From IMG/VR virus record IMGVR_UViG_3300044680_000280, positions 124,001 through 188,000 of that record: DNA of 64,000 nucleotides; one strand, 5' to 3'. Numbering within the stretch: position 1 is the stretch's first letter; every line of letters begins with the position of its first letter. Below are positions 1 through 8,710 of the stretch, in pieces. Both the position numbers and the translations under genes were made by a program. Source of the DNA: a virus. The notes beneath the pieces were generated by a model. It saw only the letters and a list, made by a program, of their open reading frames with translations. It was not told the DNA's origin and searched no databases.

Positions 1-3000
1 TCGGAGGAATCCGTTACCCAGGTCGTCGAGGAGCGTGACGCCCGCGACTGCCGTCTGGTTTGCCGTGACGGGGTCGAGAGTTCGCTCGATGCTGGTAAAG
101 CCCAGAATCTTGCGGTGCGTATAGGGAGTCGCCACGTCGATTGCTGGGGAGCAGGACGCTCCTGCAACCGCCGCCGCAAAGAAGGTTCCGTCCACGATGC
201 TGTCGTAGGACTGGCCGGTCTCGTCGGTCAGGGTGATATCCGAGCTGTCGGGGTAGAGAGCCAGGATACGGTTCGAATTGAGGCTCTTGGCAACGGACTG
301 AGCATTGCTTGGAGTGGTTCCCGAAGCGAATCCGATCATACCCATGCGCTCTGCTTGATTTCGAATGCTCGACTGAACTTCGCAGTGCTGCGTGAGGTAC
401 GCAAACACTGAGGTGTCCGTCGCGAGCGGAACGATGACGTCGGGCTTGACATTGCCAGGAAGCGGGGTCGCGAGACCTTGAATCGCAGCGATGAAACTCG
501 CATCCGACGCCTGGTTCGTGTTCGCGACGGTGAGAACCTGGTCGATACCAACGAGAACCGCACCGTTCTGGACCATCAGATAGAAGGCAAGGGAGACGCG
601 GTTCTGCGGGCTGACCGCACCGAAGTTGGCCTCGACTGTCTTCTGCTGCTGGTAAAGACGAGTCGTGTAGTCCTGCTTCATGTACGTGTAGGACACGTAG
701 TAGGAGTCACCAATCGAAGGCGCGACGCCCGAGGGGTCGAACGTTTGAACCGTACCTGTATCGTTCACTCCGACACCGACCGTGTTCGAAACCGTTGTCT
801 CGAGACCGGGAATGGCGTACGTCGGAATCGACGAGGACACCTGGAAGGTTTCGCTTACGGTCAGGGTGAAGCTTCCAGCCGAGTCGTACGAGCCGCTCGA
901 GGCTGGGAGAACTGTGAAGCGAAGTCCCGTGACTTCGTCAACATAGGTCTGACCAGGGTAACCGACGTTGTTCGTACCCGTACCCGTACCGCTCGCATTC
1001 GAGGAGGTGACGACGTAGTTGTTCGTGGCGTCTTCGCCGTTATCCCCATCCGTACCAGGCGTGAGCCCGATGTTCGTAGTGGGATTGAAGGCCGAATTAC
1101 CCGAGGTGACGAAGGCGATGCTAGAGGATGCCGCACCGACGGTCAAAGACTCGAACGTGATGTAGTTCAAGCCATTGAGCTGATCGACATAAGCGACCGC
1201 GCCGCTTACGAAGCCCGACGTGGCCATCAGCTCATCGACAACTTCGTAGGCGAAAACCTTCGTCTGCGTTGCCGTCTGATTGACGGTGAGTCCGAGAGTC
1301 GCGTTCGACGTGCCCGAACCGATGGAGATGATCGAGTTGGCGTTATTCGTGGGGCTCGTCAAACGGAGCTTGTTGACGTTTCCAAGAGTTCCCGCCGACG
1401 CAACACCCGAAAGGCCCGGAACCGTATTGATGAGCGTCACAAGGGTCGACGTGGTAACGGAAGTACCAGCCGTCAGGGTGATGGTGTACTGAACCCCATT
1501 GACCGTAATGATGAGCTGGTCGTTGACACCCGCCGTGATGTTGAACGGTCCCGCAACCGATCCGAGAATCGTAGCGGGCTTGTTGATCGCACCAGGGGTG
1601 CCGTTCGCCGACTGGAAGGTCGTGAATCCAAGAACCGTCTCAACGGTTCCCTGCTCAATCGTGATGTTCGACACACTATCGAAACCGCCGGGGAGAGCCG
1701 CCGGAGTCGAGTAGCTGAAGATGTGAAAGAGCACGTCTCCGCCCGAGATCTGCGATAGGCCGGCGAGATGGTTCGGCGCCGTACCCGAGAAGGTGGCGTT
1801 CGCATCGATTGCCGCGTTGATCGCAGCCACGATAGCCGTAGGGGTCAGACTTCCGATAGGGATCGGGGCTACGACCGCCGTGCCGTCAATGAGCAGGTTG
1901 AGGTAGGGGGCCACTTGGGCTGTCGTCGCCGAATTCGTTGTACCCGTGTAAGATGCACTGAGCGTAACGACCGTACCAACAACCGTGGAAACGGTGTACG
2001 GAGTACCGGGCTGAGAAGCGAAGGTGACCTGAGAACCCGCTGTCAAGTAGCCCGTCTGATTGAGCGACGCGTTGACGACGGCCGAGGATGCCGTCACGGA
2101 GAATGTGCCGAGGAGGGCAGTTCCCGTGATGGTGATGTCACCGCCTGAAGGCGTAACGTGCTTACCGACGACAACGCCGCGAGCGGCCGACGCCAGGTTT
2201 GTCGTCACGTCCGTTCCATTGACCTCAGTTACCCAGGTTGCTGAGTAGGGGCTGAAGAAGCTGTAGGGCTCGGAGTTTCGATTCGTGAAAGAGGCGTTGT
2301 TCGCAGCGGCAGTCCCGAAGGTCACCGTGACAACCTCAGACACGGGCGTTCCAGCACCCGTGTGGAACGCATCCGGAATCGACTGCGAACCGCGAGGCCA
2401 CTGGACTGTCTCCGAAAGACCAGACTTCGTACCGAAGAGGATCTGGTAGAGGGGAGCGTTGTTGTTCGCATCGAGCATCGTGTACTGCCCGAATCCCAAA
2501 CCGCCCGGAACTTGGCACGTGAGGATGAAGGTATCGTCCTCGATGCGAGAGTACCAGAAGGTCGCAAACGCTTGGAAGTCCGGCGGAACCGGATTCTGAA
2601 GAGTGATGAGTCGGTTGGGGCCGTCGACCGCCGTAACAGTGACCTGTCCACGGTTCAGCGCATCGCGAAGAGACCGACCCACGTAGACCGTAACGAGGTC
2701 GGGTCGGTTCGTGACAACGTCTTGTCGTGAATTGGTAACCGACGCGAACAGGGTTTGTCCGAGTGGCGTATTGCGTCCGTTACCAGTGGTCGGCACCTCG
2801 GGAAGGAGGAACTGGTTCGGCGATACTGTTGCAGGAATGACCTGCGTGTTCGTCACTCGCGAGCACGGAGCGAGGAAGAGCTGGTCGTCGATGAGAAGCC
2901 CAGAGACTAGAGTCTCGTCGAACGGTTGAGCGCCCGGCGTCGTGGAACCCGCCGCAACGACGAAGCTTGTACCCCAGAAGATGACCGACACCGACGATGA

Positions 3001-4143
3001 CGGATTCGAAAGCACGAAATCCGTTCCCGGAAGGTAGTCGTTTCGACCCATCGCGATACCGCACTGAAGGATCGAGGTGACGAGAGCGTTCGGAAGGTAG
3101 TCGAACGTATCCTGCCAGGTATTCGAGAAGTACGTGACCGTGACGGTCGTCCCCGCGGCGGGCGCGAAGGAGAGAGTCACAATACCGTTCGTACCGTCGA
3201 GAGCCGTCGGAATGGTCTGCGTTCCGTTGACCTTGACGACGACCTTGCTTGTATCCGTCGTGGTAACGCCGCCGCCGCTGCCATCGACAACCGGGATCTG
3301 GTAAACCTGGAAGGCCTGGTTGCGAGTGGTCGCGGTCCCCGATGAGAATCCGAGAAGGCCGTTGGCCGTGCCAGAACCGATGACGAGATTCTGCGTCGTG
3401 GTGAGCTGAACGTGATTCAAACCGTCGTTGTCGGTGGAAACCGTAGCAACAAGGTTGGCGATAGCCGCCGCGTTGACCGCAGAGGCGAATCCCGCCGCCG
3501 TGTAAGTGTTGGCACCGAGAGTGATCGTTGAGCTCGTGCCGTTGACGGTGACCGTGAACTGGTCGCTCTGACCCGAAACAACCGTGTACGGTTCGGCTGC
3601 TGGCGAGACGAGAATCGCCTGAACTTGGGTGACCTGCGAAGAAACGTCATCCGTAAAGGATGTGTCGCCGCGGTGGAAGTAGTACGTAACTCGAACAATG
3701 TCCGTCGGTTGCGTCGGAACCTGAAGGGTAATGAGGCCCTTGGCGCCCTGAACCGAACCGACCGCGACCGGCGTACCGTTGACGGTAACAGTAACGGCAT
3801 TCGCCGAGTTCGTTACGATTCCTGTACCCTGTCCGTTGGTAATCGGAAAGTTTCGAACCTGGAAGGTCACGAGAGTTCCCGTCTGAACTCCAAGCACGGG
3901 GTTTTGGGGGTTGGTCGCGTTGACGACCCACTCTTCCGTGACGTCCTCGTTCACGATCTGCTGATCGACCGTTGCCGACGAACCTCGAACGAGCTCAACG
4001 TTATCGATCTCCAGGTCCTCCTGGCCGACACCGACAACTACCGGGATCCTTAGACCGGCAGTGAGGTTCGCAGTGTTCGCTTGCGTTAGCGTGCGGGTGT
4101 ATACGCCCGGGGGAACATAACTGAGGAACGGTCCCAAACTCAT
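1..4143 (-). CDS. Giant contractile tail sheath protein (C-terminus beyond left edge)
   Basis: The reading frame is open from an ATG at 4143 to the window edge: 1381 codons with no stop. A Shine-Dalgarno GGGAG lies just upstream. The N-terminus (SYVPPGVYTRTLTQ, about residues 8-21) is typical of phage tail sheath proteins. The last ~140 visible residues also read as sheath: RMGMIGF, SNRILALYPD, a DGTFFAAAVAG stretch, HRKILGF and AGVTLLDDLGNGFLR, which matches the C-terminal sheath core. The middle (about residues 100-1230) is a long insertion of Thr/Val/Ser/Gly-rich beta modules. One of them, at about residues 679-740, matches the tandem repeat of the 949-aa protein at 31578-34427. Ordinary sheaths are about 400-700 aa, so this one is at least twice that. 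It should form the outer contractile tube. The family call is firm; the role of the insertions is unknown. Confidence 0.9.
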   Translation of the reverse strand, partial: MSLGPFLSYVPPGVYTRTLTQANTANLTAGLRIPVVVGVGQEDLEIDNVELVRGSSATVDQQIVNEDVTEEWVVNATNPQNPVLGVQTGTLVTFQVRNFPITNGQGTGIVTNSANAVTVTVNGTPVAVGSVQGAKGLITLQVPTQPTDIVRVTYYFHRGDTSFTDDVSSQVTQVQAILVSPAAEPYTVVSGQSDQFTVTVNGTSSTITLGANTYTAAGFASAVNAAAIANLVATVSTDNDGLNHVQLTTTQNLVIGSGTANGLLGFSSGTATTRNQAFQVYQIPVVDGSGGGVTTTDTSKVVVKVNGTQTIPTALDGTNGIVTLSFAPAAGTTVTVTYFSNTWQDTFDYLPNALVTSILQCGIAMGRNDYLPGTDFVLSNPSSSVSVIFWGTSFVVAAGSTTPGAQPFDETLVSGLLIDDQLFLAPCSRVTNTQVIPATVSPNQFLLPEVPTTGNGRNTPLGQTLFASVTNSRQDVVTNRPDLVTVYVGRSLRDALNRGQVTVTAVDGPNRLITLQNPVPPDFQAFATFWYSRIEDDTFILTCQVPGGLGFGQYTMLDANNNAPLYQILFGTKSGLSETVQWPRGSQSIPDAFHTGAGTPVSEVVTVTFGTAAANNASFTNRNSEPYSFFSPYSATWVTEVNGTDVTTNLASAARGVVVGKHVTPSGGDITITGTALLGTFSVTASSAVVNASLNQTGYLTAGSQVTFASQPGTPYTVSTVVGTVVTLSASYTGTTNSATTAQVAPYLNLLIDGTAVVAPIPIGSLTPTAIVAAINAAIDANATFSGTAPNHLAGLSQISGGDVLFHIFSYSTPAALPGGFDSVSNITIEQGTVETVLGFTTFQSANGTPGAINKPATILGSVAGPFNITAGVNDQLIITVNGVQYTITLTAGTSVTTSTLVTLINTVPGLSGVASAGTLGNVNKLRLTSPTNNANSIISIGSGTSNATLGLTVNQTATQTKVFAYEVVDELMATSGFVSGAVAYVDQLNGLNYITFESLTVGAASSSIAFVTSGNSAFNPTTNIGLTPGTDGDNGEDATNNYVVTSSNASGTGTGTNNVGYPGQTYVDEVTGLRFTVLPASSGSYDSAGSFTLTVSETFQVSSSIPTYAIPGLETTVSNTVGVGVNDTGTVQTFDPSGVAPSIGDSYYVSYTYMKQDYTTRLYQQQKTVEANFGAVSPQNRVSLAFYLMVQNGAVLVGIDQVLTVANTNQASDASFIAAIQGLATPLPGNVKPDVIVPLATDTSVFAYLTQHCEVQSSIRNQAERMGMIGFASGTTPSNAQSVAKSLNSNRILALYPDSSDITLTDETGQSYDSIVDGTFFAAAVAGASCSPAIDVATPYTHRKILGFTSIERTLDPVTANQTAVAGVTLLDDLGNGFLR

Positions 4144-4170
4144 TTTCGAGGCTCCCAGAGGAACGAAGGG

Positions 4171-4261
4171 TTAGGTCTGAATGCGTGTCTGATCTAAATC
4201 TGTCGCGAAACGCGAGAAGTGTCGTCTGGTTTGGATTTAGTATCTACGCAGTGAGACCTAA
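4171..4261. promoter_or_regulatory. Three-tier nested inverted repeat upstream of the sheath gene
   Basis: Three inverted repeats are nested around one centre: TTAGGTCT (4171-4178) with AGACCTAA (4254-4261); CTAAATC (4194-4200) with GATTTAG (4234-4240); TCGCG (4203-4207) with CGCGA (4211-4215) around an AAA loop. They fill most of the 125-bp gap between the zinc-ribbon gene and the sheath start. This could be a structured leader RNA, a processing site or an attenuator for sheath expression. There is no poly-U tract, so it is not a standard terminator. Confidence 0.5.
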
Positions 4262-4268
4262 CAAAGGA

Positions 4269-4712
4269 CTAACGATTCTTTCGATTTTCAGCCCTTTGTG
4301 CCCGCATCGAGTCAAATACAGCGTTCGAAAGTTCCTTACGGGCTTGCCTACCTGTCTGGGTCATAGGCTCATAATCGATAAAATCTCGACTCGTACGACG
4401 GATGAGCGCATGGGTGCCGCCCAACGCTCGAGCTTCCTGCTTGACCCTCTCCCGTTCGTGATATTGGGCCCATCGAGCCTCAGCGTCCCGACCGACCACC
4501 TTGTCAGCCGTTGGGTAATCGTCGACATGAACCCCCGTGTTGGCGGTTGAGCCAGTCGTGGAACCCTTGAACCCAAAAGACATGTTGCCGTCCCACACCC
4601 TAAACGCATCCTCCCCGCACTGGGGACACGCATGAGTCAGGTTCTCTGCCATCTTGAGGGTTCTTTCGAACTCCAATGAGCAATCGTTGCACTCAAAAAC
4701 GTATCTAGGCAC
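4269..4712 (-). CDS. FmdB-like zinc-ribbon protein
   Basis: This 147-aa protein has an N-terminal zinc ribbon with CxxC pairs at C8/C11 and C29/C32, in the FmdB-like pattern MPRYVFECNDC. The remainder is charged and helical (DAEARWAQYHERERVKQ). It starts with GTG at 4712 behind an AGGTGA ribosome-binding sequence. It sits between the sheath and a 400-aa structural gene. Zinc-ribbon proteins of this type are common in phage structural operons, but their role is not established. A second, diverged copy is at 35988-36419. Confidence 0.65.
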   Translation of the reverse strand: MPRYVFECNDCSLEFERTLKMAENLTHACPQCGEDAFRVWDGNMSFGFKGSTTGSTANTGVHVDDYPTADKVVGRDAEARWAQYHERERVKQEARALGGTHALIRRTSRDFIDYEPMTQTGRQARKELSNAVFDSMRAQRAENRKNR

Positions 4713-4719
4713 GGGTCAC

Positions 4720-5922
4720 CTACTTGATCCTTTCGAAGTCACTATTCCGGCCAGCAAACAGGGGGAGGGTCGCGAAGACCAGATTGTTCGCTGTAGCGAT
4801 GAGCCCGGCCGAACTCGTTGGATCGCTGGGATCTGGAACCGTGCCCACAATAGCCGGACCGGGAATGGTCGGTTGAAGCTTGCTGATGGTAAAGGGTAGA
4901 GGAACGTGGAGTTCCCAGTCCGTCTGAATCTGAACGGTAAGGGAAGACGTGTACATGATGATCTCCCCGGTCTCATCCATGGGCTCTTCGCTCTCACCAC
5001 CCAAACTGATGTCAGTGATCTCAATACCCTCGTTCGAGAGAAAAGGACGCTTGTCCGCCCAAAGGTACATCATGACCCAATCCGAGATTTCCTCTCGCTG
5101 AATAGGGTCCTGGGATATGACATCGAGCTCGAAAGTCATATCCCACTTACCCCCGAACGCCTCAGCAGTGGCGACGCGGTCCTGCGTGACCACAATAGCC
5201 ACGGTATCGCCCTTTTTTGCCCTCTTTCCAAATGCCAGCACCACCCCCGGTAAGGTCTTGAAGTCCGCCGTGTTCCACTGGAATGCAACAGGACCTATGG
5301 ACTCAGCGGCATATCGATAATTGGCCGTAATCCTAGCACCCGGATTAAACGGGGTGAGAAACCGTATCTCCGAGGTTTGGTAATTGACCGAATAATCCGT
5401 TCCCTCTTTAAGCATGTAGCGACCATTCTCGTACATACGAACGGTACCGGCCACGGGTGTTCGCTGGAACGCAGCGTGTGTCTCCACTCCAGATTGAAAA
5501 TAGATGATCGGCTCCTGAGTGGCATCTAGGAGGGGATCCAAAATATACTCGCCATATTCGCTCGCATTCTGGGGGACCTTCAGAATCTCCATAAAGTACA
5601 CACCCGGGATGGTTGGCATGACGTCATTGTTTGACTGAAGTACTGCCATATCCTCGCGTACCCACTCGAGCGGATATGCGGGCGTACCAAAGAAGGCGAG
5701 CATAACGTGACTGACGACCTCCCCAAGGGAATTGTCAGCGGACAGAGAAACCTTGTTGGCGTTGACCCCCTTCAGAACAATACCGTATTGCGGACGCTCT
5801 GCGAACGAGTATCGATCCTGAATAAACGGGACGACCTTATCGTACACGGGATGCTTCGAGAAGGAGTCCTTTAACTCCTCCAGTAGCCGCCGCTTCATCG
5901 CCCCGCTGAGTCGATAGAACAT
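4720..5922 (-). CDS. Virion structural protein, unknown role (neck or tail)
   Basis: A 400-aa protein with no catalytic motif I recognise. Residues about 165-210 form a beta module (YENGRYMLKEGTDYSVNY, then a G/S-E-I-R-F strand and an ITANYRYA strand). The same pattern recurs in other virion proteins of this window, including the sheath and the 381-aa protein at 20691. An acidic patch (GGESEEPMDETGE) lies near residue 310. The end (about residues 360-400) is Pro/Ala-rich and hydrophobic. It starts 1 bp after the actin-like gene ends, so the two are probably co-translated. Position next to the sheath suggests a tail or neck component; this is inference. Confidence 0.55.
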   Translation of the reverse strand: MFYRLSGAMKRRLLEELKDSFSKHPVYDKVVPFIQDRYSFAERPQYGIVLKGVNANKVSLSADNSLGEVVSHVMLAFFGTPAYPLEWVREDMAVLQSNNDVMPTIPGVYFMEILKVPQNASEYGEYILDPLLDATQEPIIYFQSGVETHAAFQRTPVAGTVRMYENGRYMLKEGTDYSVNYQTSEIRFLTPFNPGARITANYRYAAESIGPVAFQWNTADFKTLPGVVLAFGKRAKKGDTVAIVVTQDRVATAEAFGGKWDMTFELDVISQDPIQREEISDWVMMYLWADKRPFLSNEGIEITDISLGGESEEPMDETGEIIMYTSSLTVQIQTDWELHVPLPFTISKLQPTIPGPAIVGTVPDPSDPTSSAGLIATANNLVFATLPLFAGRNSDFERIK

Positions 5923-5923
5923 A

Positions 5924-6931
5924 CTATCCCGCGTGCTCTTCCAAAGCTAGAACGAGGAGACCTTCGGCTACCGCCGTCATGGGGTCTCTAGCCATACGGA
6001 TCTCACTGATGTTGACGGGAAATCCCTTCTTCTTGATTTCCCCGTACTCTTCCTTGAAGACCTGTTCGAAGTTACCAGCCAGCGTCGTACCGCCAGAAAT
6101 GACGAATGGGATGGGGTCGGGCAAATCGACGCTCGACTGCACCCGATTAAACTGAACCGCGATATTCTCGAGACAGTACCGAATGAGGGAACGGGCATAG
6201 AGGGCGATGGCTTCCTCATCCCGGTTGCTTTTGCTGGGATTGGCAATATCGACGCCACGTTCCTTGAGAGCGCACATCCGAGATGCCGTACTACCCATGG
6301 CTTTCGCAGCGTTCCGGTCGATCCAGTCTCCCCCGCGAGAGAGTGAGAACTCGAGACCCTTCACCGTCTGGTAAGCCAGAGCAACGTTGCACATTCCACT
6401 CCCAAAGGAGACGGCCAGCCCCGAGAAAGTCTGGTCAGCGCACTGCGAATAAATGAGGGCCATCGCCTCATTCATCGGGTGTGCCGTGTATCCCTGCTCA
6501 GAGAGGATCTTGCGGAAAATCTCCGTGTGGTAAACGATGTCCTGATCGGCATCGATGGGCGCCGCCGGCACTGAGTAAAAACAGTGTTCTCCAGCGACTC
6601 GGGGCGTTTCGACAACATCCTTGATGAGGAGACTCAAAACCTGCTGGGCCTTGAGCTCTCCTGCCGAAATGACTCCCTGACTGAGGGGACGTCGAACCTC
6701 CCGCTTGAACAGATTTGCCATGGCGAGAGCCGAATCTCCGATAACGATGAGCTGACCATCGATGTCCACGAAGTCTACCTTCGATAGACGGAGCTGCTTT
6801 TTGACCTCGGGCTCCAAGTCCAAGAAGGCGTCTCGGATTCGCTTGGTTGTGATCTTGTCTCCGACCTGCCTGGCCGAAACGACATTCATCGTGCCCAGGT
6901 CCAACCCAATTCCCACGCTCTCTTTGCTCAT
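5924..6931 (-). CDS. Actin-like (actin/Hsp70 superfamily) ATPase
   Basis: The 335-aa protein carries the superfamily's nucleotide-binding motifs in order. Phosphate-1 is GIGLDLGTMNVVSA (residues 7-20, D11). A connect-1-like helix is NEAMALIYSQ (154-163). Phosphate-2 is AVSFGSGMCNVAL (173-185), where the usual Asp is replaced by Ser175. RGGDWIDRNAA (199-209) matches the GGxxxD element, and FVISGGTTLAGNFEQVF (276-292) is the adenosine motif. The C-terminal DPMTAVAEGLLVL (317-329) also fits. Relatives form filaments (MreB, ParM, Alp) or act as chaperones or scaffolds (Hsp70, FtsA). It lies in an operon of tail and neck genes, not beside a recognisable ParR-like partner, so plasmid-style segregation is not indicated. 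It could organise assembly or DNA inside the host; that is inference. ATG start at 6931. Confidence 0.85.
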   Translation of the reverse strand: MSKESVGIGLDLGTMNVVSARQVGDKITTKRIRDAFLDLEPEVKKQLRLSKVDFVDIDGQLIVIGDSALAMANLFKREVRRPLSQGVISAGELKAQQVLSLLIKDVVETPRVAGEHCFYSVPAAPIDADQDIVYHTEIFRKILSEQGYTAHPMNEAMALIYSQCADQTFSGLAVSFGSGMCNVALAYQTVKGLEFSLSRGGDWIDRNAAKAMGSTASRMCALKERGVDIANPSKSNRDEEAIALYARSLIRYCLENIAVQFNRVQSSVDLPDPIPFVISGGTTLAGNFEQVFKEEYGEIKKKGFPVNISEIRMARDPMTAVAEGLLVLALEEHAG

Positions 6932-6979
6932 CTGATTTTCTCCATTGTTTTCATCTGATAGCGCTCTAAGCGCAAGTTT

Positions 6980-7762
6980 TCAAATCTTCCAGGGATCCCT
7001 TGCGTACTTAGCTCCGCCCTGAGACGGTTCCATTGAACGACTGCTTCGTTGCTTGAGTAAGTATACGAACTCCTCATGCTTGTCGGCGAAGCTTTGAAGG
7101 AGATTCTCGATACCATCGGTCATGGTGCCTTTGGCTTTCATCAGCTTGGACACGATCTGAAGTAGAACGAGAAAGCGAAGAGCTCCTTTGAGGGAGATCA
7201 GAACGTTTTCATCCGGGCTCGCCACAAGCGGGGCACCGTTGTAAAGTTCCTTAAGAATCAGCAGCACATGCGTAGACTGGATGACCGCGTTGACAAGTAC
7301 TGGCGTTCCTACACCGACTGAACGCTCGGCCAACTGGTCAATCATCTTGAGAGTGTCGTTGTACAGACGTTCGAAAAGCTGGTGATCCGCGTAGAAGGAG
7401 GGGCCAGACGCCTGCCAGTGATGGGTCTGATGGGCCAGGTTGATCGCCCGCATGAACGACAAGAGAGCCGCGAGCTCAGCCATTGACTCCTGACCATAGT
7501 CGAGAAGGAAATGGGCGAGAACGTTGGCGACTTCTTCGTTAGCGGCCTCCTTGCTGACCATCGCACGCACTTCGGCCAGCGAATCACTATCAGGCACGCC
7601 CGAAGCTTGCTTGGGGTGTCCAGCAGCTTTCCACGTATCGGCCCCAGGAAGATAGGGAGGACCCATCTTCAGGTGGTCGTACGTTGAGGGGTCGTGCCAG
7701 ACGGCATAAATTGCCGGAGCGTGACCGTTCTCGTACGGATTCTCGGGACCTTGATCAGCCAT
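6980..7762 (-). CDS. Dps-like ferritin-family protein
   Basis: With the ATG at 7762, which overlaps the upstream stop by 8 bp, the protein is 260 aa; an earlier in-frame start is less likely. The four-helix core carries the Dps ferroxidase ligands at exactly the family's spacing: H115 (in THHW), H127, D142 and E146 (in IDQLAER), with gaps of 12, 15 and 4 residues. Dps proteins oxidise ferrous iron with peroxide and store ferric iron in a 12-mer shell, and many bind DNA. Dps is normally about 160-190 aa. This one has a ~60-residue N-terminal extension rich in Pro, Tyr and Trp, and a ~25-residue basic C-terminal tail that could contact DNA or the virion. It may protect phage DNA or handle iron during infection. 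The family call is strong; its place in the virion is inference. Confidence 0.85.
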   Translation of the reverse strand: MADQGPENPYENGHAPAIYAVWHDPSTYDHLKMGPPYLPGADTWKAAGHPKQASGVPDSDSLAEVRAMVSKEAANEEVANVLAHFLLDYGQESMAELAALLSFMRAINLAHQTHHWQASGPSFYADHQLFERLYNDTLKMIDQLAERSVGVGTPVLVNAVIQSTHVLLILKELYNGAPLVASPDENVLISLKGALRFLVLLQIVSKLMKAKGTMTDGIENLLQSFADKHEEFVYLLKQRSSRSMEPSQGGAKYARDPWKI

Positions 7763-8123
7763 CGGTCGTCGGTTCTGATTCGGGAACCTCGAAGGAGGTC
7801 GCCTTCCACTCGTCGTCGGCCATCTTCTTCCGTTTGGTCTGCACTTTTGGACCTGGACCTGCTCCCATGGCTGCTTCCTCACGGAGATCCTGCCCTACAC
7901 TCGAGGGAGTCTCCCGTTCGGGCTTAGCAGAAAATGACTTGCCTGAGTAGGGCGACCTGACGGTCATCCTTTTTTCCTCAAGCCAGAACCGATGTCCTTC
8001 GGCGTCCGTGTATTTCCAAAGCATGGGAGATGCAGCCTGCTGCTTCTTCCCACTGTTTTTGGCAGCAAGCTTCTCGATGAGCTCACCGGCTTGTTTGCTG
8101 AGCTGATTTTGAACAGGGTGCAT
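7755..8123 (-). CDS. Small virion-operon protein, unknown
   Basis: A 122-aa protein I do not recognise. Residues 1-25 form a basic amphipathic helix (SKQAGELIEKLAAKNSGKK). A KYTDAEGHRFWLEEKRMTVRS stretch then suggests a small beta element, followed by a Ser/Pro/Lys-rich, probably disordered tail. Its stop overlaps the start of the Dps-like gene, so the two are translationally coupled and could work together. Confidence 0.6.
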   Translation of the reverse strand: MHPVQNQLSKQAGELIEKLAAKNSGKKQQAASPMLWKYTDAEGHRFWLEEKRMTVRSPYSGKSFSAKPERETPSSVGQDLREEAAMGAGPGPKVQTKRKKMADDEWKATSFEVPESEPTTDG

Positions 8124-8156
8124 CGTTTGCCTCTAACTTGCACCGCAATAGAAACT

Positions 8157-8708
8157 CTACACACGCCCCTTCTGACGAAGTTCCCTCAACTTACCCGCGG
8201 CCCCCGAAACCGCACCATCGTCCGACTCCCCCCGCTTGGCCTCGATTCTCATTTCCGAATTCTCTGGAGTGATGCTCGACGGTATGAATGTGGGGACCTC
8301 CGATGCCACAACCTGAGGTCGTGAAACGGGAGCCAACGTTACGGCTGGGCTGGCTGGAATGGACGCCCCCACAGATTGTAAAAGCGTCAAGATTGAATCG
8401 AGCTTCTTTGCTTGGTCGACGAGAGCCTCCTTGAGTGCCTTGTTTTCCTCCTCCAAGGAAGGGACCTTAGGCACCACTTTTGGCTCGGGCGCTGGAATAG
8501 GCGGGGGAACACCCGGACCACCGTGAGAACCCGGATTCAACCGAAAGAGATGTTTCTGACCAATCGCCCGCCACAAGTCCTTCGACTCGTAGGCCCTATC
8601 CCCAGGAATTGCTACGGATACCCCATGAGGGACATCTATTCCCAGGTCATGTAGAATACACGTCGGGGTCCTAAGCCCAAATACGACGACGTTTATTTCT
8701 ACCGGCAT
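8157..8708 (-). CDS. Coiled-coil linker protein, unknown
   Basis: A 183-aa protein. Residues 1-60 look globular (MPVEINVVVFGLRTPTCILH). A proline-rich hinge (VPPPIPAPEPKVVPKVP) follows, then a heptad-like helix (LEEENKALKEALVDQAKKLD, about 85-110), then a disordered tail ending RELRQKGRV. The shape suggests an oligomerising adaptor. It sits 2 bp after the HK97 gp10-like gene. No family assigned. Confidence 0.55.
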   Translation of the reverse strand: MPVEINVVVFGLRTPTCILHDLGIDVPHGVSVAIPGDRAYESKDLWRAIGQKHLFRLNPGSHGGPGVPPPIPAPEPKVVPKVPSLEEENKALKEALVDQAKKLDSILTLLQSVGASIPASPAVTLAPVSRPQVVASEVPTFIPSSITPENSEMRIEAKRGESDDGAVSGAAGKLRELRQKGRV

Positions 8709-8710
8709 GG

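Noticed and set aside
478-1758. Plus-strand Arg/Asp/Val-rich 426-aa frame
   Set aside because: Antisense shadow of the tail sheath, whose minus-strand frame is open and matches a known family.
5924-6931. ParMRC-type segregation cassette
   Set aside because: No small DNA-binding ParR-like gene or iterated centromere-like repeats are beside the actin-like gene.
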